This document shows positions 1 to 7,197 of a stretch of DNA of 10,566 bases, piece after piece. Under the pieces are notes generated by a model. It did no database searches. It was given only the letters and a program-made list of their open reading frames with translations, and had not been told where the DNA came from. A program made the translations under genes and the position numbers. Every line of letters begins with the position of its first letter. The stretch's first letter is position 1. The stretch lies in NCBI GenBank assembly GCA_002351955.1, contig DEHO01000060.1, positions 78,560 to 89,125 on the forward strand, in the 5' to 3' direction. This DNA comes from Flavobacteriales bacterium UBA2798. GTDB lineage: Bacteria; Bacteroidota; Bacteroidia; Flavobacteriales_D; UBA2798.

Positions 1-504
1 GTTATGGGCTCAAGAGGCTCAGTAATCCCGTTTTTTTTGGAGAAAAAGAAAAGCGGAATGTTACCGATAACACACGAAGAAATGAGCCGATTCAACATTT
101 CGCTTGAACAAGGGGTTGATCTGGTAATGCTGGCCATTGCAAATTCCAATGGTGGTGAATTGTACGTTCCCAAACTTCCGTCCTATAACATCATGACTTT
201 AGCAAAAGCCATTGCTCCAAATGTAAAAACAGAAATTGTTGGTGTTCGTCCAGGCGAGAAGATTCATGAAGACATGATTACACCAAGTGATGCTTTGAAT
301 ACACTGGAGTTTGAAAAATACTTTATCATTTACCCAAATAACGAGGGGTGGTCAAAAATGGCGGAGGGATATTTATCTTCAGGAAAAGCCAAAAAGGTGA
401 ATTATGATTTCGGTTACAATTCCGGAAAAAACGATCACTGGCTCAACGAAGAAGATATCCGTACACTGATCCGTGAACATATCGATCCTGATTTTAAACC
501 TTAA
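1..504 (+). CDS. pseB: UDP-GlcNAc 4,6-dehydratase (inverting), PseB, C-terminal part
   Basis: This is the C-terminal 167 residues of a gene that begins left of the window; the frame is open from base 1. PseB is a cytoplasmic extended SDR enzyme. It performs the first step of pseudaminic acid synthesis, dehydrating and C5-epimerising UDP-GlcNAc to the 4-keto-6-deoxy sugar. The visible part starts inside the conserved VMGSRGSVIPFF segment. It continues with the family's substrate-side motifs MSRFNISLEQ and VGVRPGEKIHEDM, and a tail of the type YNSGxND plus a final short helix. The Rossmann core and catalytic Tyr/Lys lie outside the window, so activity cannot be judged. The stop codon overlaps the pseC start by one base (TAATG), suggesting translational coupling. 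A related 4,6-dehydratase of the FlaA1/CapD group is the alternative, but the pseC neighbour favours PseB. Confidence 0.93.
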   Translation, partial: VMGSRGSVIPFFLEKKKSGMLPITHEEMSRFNISLEQGVDLVMLAIANSNGGELYVPKLPSYNIMTLAKAIAPNVKTEIVGVRPGEKIHEDMITPSDALNTLEFEKYFIIYPNNEGWSKMAEGYLSSGKAKKVNYDFGYNSGKNDHWLNEEDIRTLIREHIDPDFKP

Positions 505-1670
505 TGCATATGGAAACCATCCCTTACGGCCGGCAACACATTACGCAGGAAGATATCGATGCGGTCATTGAGGTGATGAAATCGGACTTCCTAACCCAGG
601 GTCCTGCCATTGCACGGTTTGAAAAGGCATTTGCAGATTATGTCGGCGCCCGATATGCCATTGCAGTTGCCAACGGAACAGCCGCACTACACCTTTCCTG
701 TCTTGCGCTCAACGTTCACCAGGGAACACATGTCATTACTACGCCCAACACGTTTGCTGCATCTGCAAATTGCGTAAGGTATTGCGGCGGACAAGTTTCG
801 TTTGCAGACATCGAACCCAATACTTTTTTAATTGACCCCATTGAAGTCATTCGGCTGATCAAGAATAAACCTGAAGGATATTTCAAGGGAATTATCGCTG
901 TAGATTTTGCCGGTTATCCGGTGAATATGGAGCATCTGCGTAAGATTGCTGATGAGAACAATATGTGGATCATTGAAGACGCTTGTCACGCACCCGGTGC
1001 CTGGTTTACCGCTTCAGATGGTCAACGGCACTTAAGCGGAGGCGGACGATTTGCTGATCTTTCTATTTTTTCTTTTCATCCGGTGAAACATATAGCTACA
1101 GGAGAGGGCGGAATGATTACAACCAATGATGAAAAACTCTACAAGAAGTTGCTACTTCTCCGTACTCATGGTATTATCCGCGATCCGGAAATACTAAAGG
1201 AAAATCATGGTGGATGGTATTATGAAATGCAGGAGCTTGGATACAATTACCGTATGCCCGATATACTTGCAGCACTTGGTGTGTCTCAGTTGAAACGCGC
1301 GGAGTCCGGTTTACGACGTCGTGTGGAAATTGCAGCTCGATACGATCGCGAATTAGCAGGAATTCCGGTTAAACTTCCTCATCATGATAAGCAGGTGGGA
1401 CATGCATGGCACTTGTACGTAATCCGAACCAAGAAGCGCAAAGCACTCTATGATTACCTGCGTGAACAATCTATATTTTGCCAGGTACATTACATTCCCG
1501 TTCATCTGATGCCTTACTATAGAGAGATCGGACATAAACCCGGAGAATGCCCCCACGCTGAAACTTATTATGAACAATGCCTCAGTTTACCCATGTTCCC
1601 CTCGCTTTCCGACGAAGCGCAACAACAGGTAATTGGTGCAATAAAAACATTCTTTGAACATGAAAACTAA
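504..1670 (+). CDS. pseC: UDP-4-amino-4,6-dideoxy-N-acetyl-L-altrosamine aminotransferase, PseC
   Basis: This is a complete 388-residue PLP-dependent aminotransferase of the DegT/DnrJ/EryC1/StrS family, the usual size for PseC. It would transfer the amino group of glutamate to C4 of the 4-keto sugar made by PseB. The N-terminus PYGRQHI is typical of PseC. GTAALH (residues 58-63) lies in the cofactor phosphate region. EDACH (158-162) supplies the Asp that contacts the pyridine nitrogen, and Lys195 in FHPVKHIATGEGG is the expected Schiff-base lysine. The ATG at 504 overlaps the pseB stop by one base. A second in-frame ATG at 510 would shorten the protein by two residues and cannot be excluded. 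The 3' end overlaps the next gene. LegC-type aminotransferases for legionaminic acid belong to the same family, but the upstream inverting dehydratase and downstream PseI point to the pseudaminic branch. Confidence 0.95.
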   Translation: MHMETIPYGRQHITQEDIDAVIEVMKSDFLTQGPAIARFEKAFADYVGARYAIAVANGTAALHLSCLALNVHQGTHVITTPNTFAASANCVRYCGGQVSFADIEPNTFLIDPIEVIRLIKNKPEGYFKGIIAVDFAGYPVNMEHLRKIADENNMWIIEDACHAPGAWFTASDGQRHLSGGGRFADLSIFSFHPVKHIATGEGGMITTNDEKLYKKLLLLRTHGIIRDPEILKENHGGWYYEMQELGYNYRMPDILAALGVSQLKRAESGLRRRVEIAARYDRELAGIPVKLPHHDKQVGHAWHLYVIRTKKRKALYDYLREQSIFCQVHYIPVHLMPYYREIGHKPGECPHAETYYEQCLSLPMFPSLSDEAQQQVIGAIKTFFEHEN

Positions 1671-2307
1671 ACAAACTGATTTTTGGAGTGGCGAATTCGG
1701 TAAGGAATATACTGACCGTAATTCTTACAGCGATGAAAGCTGGGATGATTTTTACCGTGCCAATTGGGGCGCGACGAAGACCGAAATGAACGAAGAATGC
1801 CTGGAGGGGATTTCAAAAGAAGCCCGTATTCTGGAAGTAGGTTGCAATATGGGATTGCAGTTGCGCGGTTTTCAGCGAATGGGGTTTACGAAACTTTACG
1901 GAATTGAGCTGCAACAATATGCAGTAAATCGCGCTCACGAGTGGCTGAAGGATGTTAATATTATTCAAGGTTCGGGATTTGATATCCCTTTTCGTGATGG
2001 TTTTTTTGACGTAGTATGTACCAATGGAGTGCTTATACACATCGCGCCTTCTGATTATGATAAAATTATGGGAGAGATGTACAGATGTTCTGCGAGATAT
2101 ATAATGGGTTTTGAATATTATTCCGATTCGCTTATAGAAATCCCTTATCGCGGCAACAAAGGATATCTCTGGAAAGCAGATTTTGCTGCGGAATTCATCA
2201 AGCGTTTTCCAGATCTCAAGCTGGTACGTAGAAAACTTTACCCATACTTCAATCAGGCAGAAAGCGGGAATACGGATTATACCTATCTGCTGGAGAAAAC
2301 AAAATGA
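1660..2307 (+). CDS. Pseudaminic acid biosynthesis-associated methylase (SAM-dependent)
   Basis: This 215-residue class I SAM methyltransferase resembles the small family found next to pseudaminic acid genes. That resemblance is in the N-terminus (DFWSGEFGKEYTDRN, about residues 7-21) and the SAM motif I EVGCNMG (59-65). A following GIEL would bind the ribose hydroxyls, and NGVLIHI is the post-motif segment. The substrate is unknown; O- or N-methylation of the nonulosonic acid or its precursor is an inference from context. The ATG at 1660 is preferred because the family N-terminus begins there. A TTG at 1654 would add two residues. The gene overlaps the end of pseC by 11 bases, so it is very likely in the same transcript. 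It is followed by 96 bases without a gene. Confidence 0.82.
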   Translation: MKTKQTDFWSGEFGKEYTDRNSYSDESWDDFYRANWGATKTEMNEECLEGISKEARILEVGCNMGLQLRGFQRMGFTKLYGIELQQYAVNRAHEWLKDVNIIQGSGFDIPFRDGFFDVVCTNGVLIHIAPSDYDKIMGEMYRCSARYIMGFEYYSDSLIEIPYRGNKGYLWKADFAAEFIKRFPDLKLVRRKLYPYFNQAESGNTDYTYLLEKTK

Positions 2308-2403
2308 GGCAAATGAATAATTTGATTTTACGCTTTTTATGAATGAAAAATTCTCAGTGTAGTGTTTTAATTGCCTTAATAATTTGAATTGATTTTTTGG
2401 TCT

Positions 2404-3138
2404 ATGGATTTTGGAGGAACAATCGGAATTATTACCCAAGCAAGAATGACGAGTACTCGGTTGCCTGGTAAAATTCTTCTTGATGCTGCAAATGTTCCGT
2501 TATTAAAATACCACACCGATCGTCTTAGAATTTCAGGATTGCCGGTAATTGTGGCAACAACAACCAACAGGGAAGATGATCCTGTTGTTGCTTTTTGTGA
2601 ACGGGAAGGTTTGCCTTTTTACCGAGGAAGTGAAAACGATGTGTTGAGCAGGTTTTATTATGCAGCAATCGAAAATAATCTCGATGTAGTTGTTAGAGTG
2701 ACATCAGATTGTCCTCTGATTGATGGAAATTTGATTTTAGAAGGAGTGCAAACTTTTCTCAAACAGGGAGAGGGGAGATTTTACCTGGCAAATGGAGTGA
2801 AGCGCACCTATCCAAGAGGATTTGATTTCGAAGTTTTTTCTTTTGAACTCCTTAAAGAGGCTTTCATCAAGGGGATATCACCTGCAGAAAGAGAACATGT
2901 TACTCCCTATTTGTACTCCAATCCTGAATCGAACGTTATAGTAATTCCATTTGTAAACGAAAACGATTACAGCAGGTTTAGGATTACGCTTGATACGCCC
3001 GAAGATTATGAATTAATCAAGTTGTTAATAGAAAGGTTTCATTGTGATGAAATGGATTATAAGGAAATTATCAAAGTAATGTGCGATCATCCGGAGTTGG
3101 AAAAAATCAATGCTCACATAGAACAGAAAAAGCTTTGA
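2404..3138 (+). CDS. SpsF-family cytidylyltransferase, probable CMP-nonulosonate synthetase
   Basis: This 244-residue nucleotidyltransferase belongs to the SpsF (COG1861) branch of the CMP-Kdo/CMP-sialate synthetase superfamily. QARMTSTRLPGK (residues 12-23) is the nucleotide-binding signature loop. RGSENDVLSRFY (74-85) and RVTSDCPLID (98-107) are further family blocks, the last carrying the metal-binding Asp region. In this locus it is the only candidate to activate the sugar with CTP, the role PseF plays in classical pathways. It is not the usual NeuA/PseF-type protein. SpsF of Bacillus sits in a similar set of genes (aminotransferase, GNAT, NeuB-like synthase), which supports the role. The first ATG that gives a normal N-terminus is at 2404; an upstream TTG at 2389 would add five residues. 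No clear ribosome-binding site precedes it. The next gene begins three bases after its stop codon. Confidence 0.8.
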   Translation: MDFGGTIGIITQARMTSTRLPGKILLDAANVPLLKYHTDRLRISGLPVIVATTTNREDDPVVAFCEREGLPFYRGSENDVLSRFYYAAIENNLDVVVRVTSDCPLIDGNLILEGVQTFLKQGEGRFYLANGVKRTYPRGFDFEVFSFELLKEAFIKGISPAEREHVTPYLYSNPESNVIVIPFVNENDYSRFRITLDTPEDYELIKLLIERFHCDEMDYKEIIKVMCDHPELEKINAHIEQKKL

Positions 3139-3141
3139 TAG

Positions 3142-4035
3142 ATGTCTAAACGTGATTTATTAATACGAAATGAGTTGGGGTTTTTCGAAGTAAAAGAAAA
3201 ACCTGATGCAATAGAATTGGAAGAATATTATTCCAGGAAGTATTATCAAAGCAGCCAGGGGAATTATCGTTCTGGGTACTCTGATGAAGAGTTGAACTAT
3301 TTTGAAGCGAAAAACGAACAGCGTTTTCTCCTTGCGGAAACGTTTGCCAAAAAGAAAAACAATTCGTTTTTGGATGTTGGTTGCGGAGAAGGTTTTTTAC
3401 TTGAACATTACAGGAAAAAGGGTTGGAATGTTCTTGGTCTTGATTATAGCTCATTTGGATGCGAAAAAATGTGTCCGGAGAGTTTGCCATATTTAAGAGT
3501 TGGTGATATTTACAAGAACCTTAATGAAATACTTCAATCCGGTGAAAAGTTTGATGTGATTAGTCTGACAAATGTTTTGGAACATGTAGTGGATCCTGCT
3601 TACATGTTAAGTGTAATCCAAAAGATTGCTCATGATGGATCGGTTTTGGTAATTACTGTTCCTAATGATTTTTCATTTTATCAAGAATTTTTGCTTGAGG
3701 AAAAGCTAATTCCTGATGAATTTTGGATTGCTTTACCTGATCATCTTTCCTATTTTGATAAAGACTCTCTTTCTGCATTGTGTTTTTCTACAGGATGGGA
3801 AAAGGCGGATATGGTTGCTGATTTTCCAATTGATTTATTCCTGGCAAATCAGCACTCTAATTATGTGATTGATCGTTCAAAAGGTAAAGAAGCGCACAAG
3901 GTTAGGGTCAAGTTGGAGAATCTTTTTCATTCAATTTCACCTGAAAAAACAAACTCCTTTTACCGTTCCATGGCAGAATTAGGTTTTGGACGACAAATAA
4001 CCGGATTCTTCACTGCTAAAGCTATTGCAAAATGA
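3142..4035 (+). CDS. Class I SAM-dependent methyltransferase
   Basis: This is a complete 297-residue methyltransferase. SAM motif I is DVGCGEG (residues 78-84). The acidic residue at the end of strand 2 is Asp101 in LGLDYS, and NVLEHV (144-149) is the motif IV/V region typical of the ubiquinone/menaquinone-type and sugar methyltransferases. An N-terminal stretch of about 70 residues, with a paired-tyrosine segment EYYSRKYYQ, precedes the Rossmann fold. Similar leaders occur in methyltransferases of surface polysaccharide loci. The C-terminal 100 residues probably form a substrate-binding cap. The gene lies three bases after the cytidylyltransferase and overlaps the next start by four bases (ATGA), so it belongs to the same operon. 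The acceptor is unknown. A step on the nonulosonic acid or on another sugar of the glycan is likely from context. It is clearly a different subfamily from the methylase at 1660. Confidence 0.8.
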   Translation: MSKRDLLIRNELGFFEVKEKPDAIELEEYYSRKYYQSSQGNYRSGYSDEELNYFEAKNEQRFLLAETFAKKKNNSFLDVGCGEGFLLEHYRKKGWNVLGLDYSSFGCEKMCPESLPYLRVGDIYKNLNEILQSGEKFDVISLTNVLEHVVDPAYMLSVIQKIAHDGSVLVITVPNDFSFYQEFLLEEKLIPDEFWIALPDHLSYFDKDSLSALCFSTGWEKADMVADFPIDLFLANQHSNYVIDRSKGKEAHKVRVKLENLFHSISPEKTNSFYRSMAELGFGRQITGFFTAKAIAK

Positions 4036-4598
4036 AGAGAGACTATAGTTGTTGGAAAGAGTCAATGGTGAAAATAGACGATTATTCTCTCCGTCCGGTT
4101 CAGGATGAAGATATTGAATCAATTCGGATATGGAGGAATGCACAATTGGATGTATTACGCCAAAAGGAGCCGATAACTGTTGAACAACAATCAATGTATT
4201 TTGAAAAGCATATTTGGCCAAGTATGAAGTTGTTACAGCCTTCAAACATTCTTGTATCTTTTTTTTACAAGGATAATTTGATTGGCTATGGCGGCCTGGT
4301 ACATATTTCCTGGCAGGATTTGAGAGCAGAGATGTCATTTTTACTTGATCCTAAATATACTATCGAAGAAGAGAAATATAGCGATTTGTTTTCTGTTTAT
4401 ATCGCTCTATTGAAGAAGATGGCTTTTGAGCAATTGGGGTTTCACCGATTATTTACAGAGACATTTGAAATCAGAAGTCATCATATTTCTGTGTTGGAGA
4501 AAAATGGTTTTATACGTGAGGGACTAATGAAAGATCATGTGATAATTTCAGGCAAGTATGTAAACTCTATCATTCATGGTTCAATAAATTCTAAATAA
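4032..4598 (+). CDS. GNAT-family N-acetyltransferase, PseH-like
   Basis: This 188-residue GNAT acyltransferase is of the RimJ/PseH type. The N-terminal YSLRPVQDEDIESIRIWRN block (about residues 18-36), a beta strand with DNLIGYGGLV (81-90), and AEMSFLLDP followed by a long helix match the GNAT core. The family-typical end segment HISVLEKNGFIREG (151-164) is also present. In the pseudaminic acid pathway PseH transfers acetyl from acetyl-CoA to the 4-amino group made by PseC, and this is the only GNAT in the window. Other acyl donors are possible. The ATG at 4032 overlaps the previous stop codon (ATGA). A second ATG at 4065, preceded by a purine-rich GGAAAGAG, would remove 11 residues that lie before the conserved fold and may be the true start. 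The assignment to PseH rests mainly on neighbours. Confidence 0.75.
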   Translation: MKRDYSCWKESMVKIDDYSLRPVQDEDIESIRIWRNAQLDVLRQKEPITVEQQSMYFEKHIWPSMKLLQPSNILVSFFYKDNLIGYGGLVHISWQDLRAEMSFLLDPKYTIEEEKYSDLFSVYIALLKKMAFEQLGFHRLFTETFEIRSHHISVLEKNGFIREGLMKDHVIISGKYVNSIIHGSINSK

Positions 4599-4599
4599 G

Positions 4600-6507
4600 A
4601 TGTTAAAGGGAAAAAGAGTTTTTGTTAGTGGCGGAGCAGGGGTAATTGGCCGTGAAATGATTCCCCGGTTATTGTCATACGATGCTGAAGTATTTGTTGG
4701 CGATTTAAAGCCTTGTCCTTCAAATTTCACAGGGAATATCATTTACCGTCAGGGCGATTTAAATTATTTGGAAGCATCCGAAATTGAAGCATTTGCTCCT
4801 GAAATATTCATACACCTTGCCGCAACTTTCGAACGTTCAACCGAGTCGTATGAATTCTGGCACGAGAACTTTTGGCATAATGTACGATTAAGTAATTATC
4901 TGATGACACTTGTCAAGGATCTACCTTCACTTAAGAAAGTCGTATTTGCTTCTAGTTATCTGATTTATGATCCACGTCTTTATAATTTTGATACGGCTCA
5001 GGAAAAACCATTTAGCCTGAAGGAGACAGATCCAATTTATCCAAGGAATCTGACAGGAATGGCAAAGCTTGCTCATGAAATTGAATTGCGATTTATTGAT
5101 GAGTTTAGGTCAGATCAATTCACAACTGTGTTAACCAGGATTTACCGTGGATATGGAAGAAATTCGCGTGATGTAATTTCACGTTGGATCAGGAGTTTGT
5201 TAGCGGATGAGCAAATTACGGTTTTTAGAAAAGAAGGAATCTTCGATTATATTTATGCAGCAGATACAGCCGAAGGTTTAATTCGCCTTGCTGCTGCAAA
5301 AAATACCAGTGGAATTATCAATCTTGGAACCGGTAAATCACGCAAGGTAGAAGATGTGGTTGAGGTATTGCGAAAGCACTTCCCGGCCATGAAGGTTGTT
5401 GAAGGTGATTCTGATATACCTTACGAAGCATCGCAGGCGGACATAACTTTATTAAAACAGAATATTGGGTGGTCGCCCGAATACGATATTGAAAAGGCAA
5501 TTCCTGAAATAATCGCATTTGAAAAATCGCGCGCTGAAATAGAAAAGCCATTGATAACCGGAAATATTTTGGTAACCAGTGCATCGAGAAAGGTTCCACT
5601 GATGCAGTCGATGAAAAAAGCAGCAGCTAAATTGAATCCGTCAATAAAAGTTTTTGCCGGTGATATGAATACAGATGCTCTCACCGGATTTGTTGCAGAC
5701 GGTGTTTTTGCGATGCCCAGAACAACACCGGAGAATGTTGGTGCAATTGTATCCTGGTGTAAGGAAAACAATGTGCAATTTATTATACCTACCCGTGATG
5801 GCGAATTGCTTTTTTGGGCAAATCACAAGGATTTGTTTTTAAAGCAAAGCATTCATGTTATGATTTCTTCACCTCGGGCTGTTGAAGTATGCCTCGATAA
5901 ATTGTTGTTCGCAGAGTATTGCCTTACCAACGGAATTCCGGCTATTCCTACTTATTCAAATGTGGAGAGTTGTCCGGGTGACCTTCTGGTCGTTAAAGAA
6001 CGATGGGGTGCGGGTTCAATTTCTATAGGAATAGGATTAACGAAATCACAGAGTGAGGAACATGCCGCCGGACTAGATGAAGCTATTTTTCAACCGATGG
6101 TAAAAGGTGTGGAGTTCAGTGTTGATGCTTATGTTACCACGAAAGGTGATGTAAAAGGTTTAGTGATACGAAAAAGAGAACGCGTGGTAAACGGAGAATC
6201 GCAAATTACCTGTACCGTGAATGATGATATATTGAATGATAAGTTCAGGTTGTACATTAAAAAATTAAATGTTTACGGACATATTATTTTGCAAGCTATT
6301 ATCGACGATAAAAATGATGTCAATATAATTGAATGCAATTGTAGATTTGGGGGTGCATCAACTCTTGGATTAAGAGCCGGATTGGATTCATTCTATTGGT
6401 TTTTACTTGAAGCTTCAGGAGTTTCTATAGAAAACTATCAATTTATTCCGGCGAAAACTTCTATTCGACAGGTTCGTGTTCCTTCAGATTTATATTTTAT
6501 TTCATAA
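4600..6507 (+). CDS. Two-domain SDR epimerase/dehydratase - ATP-grasp ligase fusion
   Basis: This 635-residue protein has two enzyme domains. Residues 1 to about 310 are an extended SDR of the NAD-dependent sugar epimerase/dehydratase type: GGAGVIG (11-17) for NAD, Asp35 at the end of strand 2, ASSYLIYD (117-124), and the C-terminal epimerase block DYIYAADTAEGL (216-227). The catalytic YxxxK position reads TGMAK (152-156), with Thr152 in place of Tyr. Residues about 320-635 are an ATP-grasp ligase of the carbamoyl-phosphate-synthase-like/PylC type. It shows DK (433-434), VVKERWGAGSISIG (464-477) with the expected ATP-binding Lys466, GVEFSVD (503-509), and ECNCRFGGAS (578-587), where families usually have ENPRFGG. 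ATP-grasp enzymes join a carboxylate to an amine or thiol through an acyl-phosphate, so modification of an amino sugar is a reasonable guess. The substrate is not known. The gene is one base from the upstream GNAT and two bases from the HAD gene. Confidence 0.85.
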   Translation: MLKGKRVFVSGGAGVIGREMIPRLLSYDAEVFVGDLKPCPSNFTGNIIYRQGDLNYLEASEIEAFAPEIFIHLAATFERSTESYEFWHENFWHNVRLSNYLMTLVKDLPSLKKVVFASSYLIYDPRLYNFDTAQEKPFSLKETDPIYPRNLTGMAKLAHEIELRFIDEFRSDQFTTVLTRIYRGYGRNSRDVISRWIRSLLADEQITVFRKEGIFDYIYAADTAEGLIRLAAAKNTSGIINLGTGKSRKVEDVVEVLRKHFPAMKVVEGDSDIPYEASQADITLLKQNIGWSPEYDIEKAIPEIIAFEKSRAEIEKPLITGNILVTSASRKVPLMQSMKKAAAKLNPSIKVFAGDMNTDALTGFVADGVFAMPRTTPENVGAIVSWCKENNVQFIIPTRDGELLFWANHKDLFLKQSIHVMISSPRAVEVCLDKLLFAEYCLTNGIPAIPTYSNVESCPGDLLVVKERWGAGSISIGIGLTKSQSEEHAAGLDEAIFQPMVKGVEFSVDAYVTTKGDVKGLVIRKRERVVNGESQITCTVNDDILNDKFRLYIKKLNVYGHIILQAIIDDKNDVNIIECNCRFGGASTLGLRAGLDSFYWFLLEASGVSIENYQFIPAKTSIRQVRVPSDLYFIS

Positions 6508-6509
6508 GC

Positions 6510-7178
6510 ATGAATGGAATAAAAGTTATTGTTTTTGATCTGGACGATACTTTGTATCCTGAAATCACGTACGTGCACAGCGGATTTAAGGCTGTTGCAA
6601 AATTTCTTGCAGAAGAATACCGCTTGTCCTCATCAAAAATTTATAAGGAATTTATTCTTGTATTAGAGAAGGAGGGTAGAGGAAAAGTTTTTGATGTCGT
6701 ACTCAAAAGCAACGCAATTTACAGCAAGACACTAGTCAGAAAATGTTTGAGTGTTTACAGAAACCATTATCCTGAGATACATTTATTTCCCGGAGTAAAA
6801 AAAATGCTGAAATCATTAAAGTCGTATAGGTTATTTATTGTGACTGATGGAAATAAGCATGTGCAGGCAAAAAAAATAGATGCTTTAGGCCTGAATGGTT
6901 ATGTGGAACATGCCTATATTACATACAGGTATGGGACAAAAAACATGAAGCCCTCTGTTTATTGTTTCGAGTTGATTGCAAAACGAACTAATACTTTCTT
7001 TCCTGAAATGGTTTATGTTGGAGATAACCCCAAAAAAGATTTTGTCAATATCAGGAAGGCTGGAATGAATACAGTGCGGGTATTGCAAGGCGAATATGCC
7101 TGTTTAAAAGCGCCTAGTGATTATGATGCAGAATATACATTAAATACTATTAATGAAATTGTTGATCTTTTAAAATAA
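6510..7178 (+). CDS. HAD superfamily hydrolase (probable phosphatase)
   Basis: This is a 222-residue haloacid dehalogenase-type hydrolase with all four motifs in order. Motif I is DLDDTLY (nucleophile Asp10, acid/base Asp12) and motif II has Thr112 in VTDGN. Motif III is Lys147 in NMKPS, and motif IV is GDNPKKD (171-177). A helical cap of subfamily I lies between motifs I and II (about residues 17-95). Such enzymes usually remove phosphate from a small phosphorylated metabolite. Its start is two bases after the SDR/ATP-grasp stop codon, so the two are probably co-translated and may act in one sub-pathway. It could dephosphorylate a precursor joined by the ATP-grasp enzyme. A nonulosonate-9-phosphatase role is the alternative, but PseI-type synthases use an unphosphorylated hexose, which makes that less likely. 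Confidence 0.85.
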   Translation: MNGIKVIVFDLDDTLYPEITYVHSGFKAVAKFLAEEYRLSSSKIYKEFILVLEKEGRGKVFDVVLKSNAIYSKTLVRKCLSVYRNHYPEIHLFPGVKKMLKSLKSYRLFIVTDGNKHVQAKKIDALGLNGYVEHAYITYRYGTKNMKPSVYCFELIAKRTNTFFPEMVYVGDNPKKDFVNIRKAGMNTVRVLQGEYACLKAPSDYDAEYTLNTINEIVDLLK

Positions 7179-7197
7179 CCTTGTAATAAATTGTAAT

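Noticed and set aside
2308..2403. Possible promoter or gene remnant in the 96-base gap after the first methylase
   Set aside because: It contains only a 9-codon frame (2313-2342) and AT-rich sequence. TAATTTG strings are near but do not match the Bacteroidota -7 element TAnnTTTG, and no clear hairpin was found.
1813..2439. A 208-codon open frame on the minus strand opposite the first methyltransferase
   Set aside because: It lies antisense to a well-supported gene, its translation resembles no family I know, and it is rich in residues expected from reading a coding strand backwards.
3979..4338. Minus-strand frame of 119 codons across the methyltransferase/GNAT junction
   Set aside because: It is fully opposite two supported genes, has no recognisable motif and is not consistent with the operon layout.
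5318..5826. Three overlapping minus-strand frames inside the ATP-grasp region
   Set aside because: All are shadows of the fusion gene. The forward frame has continuous family motifs there, the minus frames none.
6510..7178. HAD hydrolase as a nonulosonate-9-phosphate phosphatase
   Set aside because: The flanking synthase is PseI-like, and the PseB/PseC route yields an unphosphorylated 6-deoxy hexose, so a 9-phosphate intermediate is not expected.
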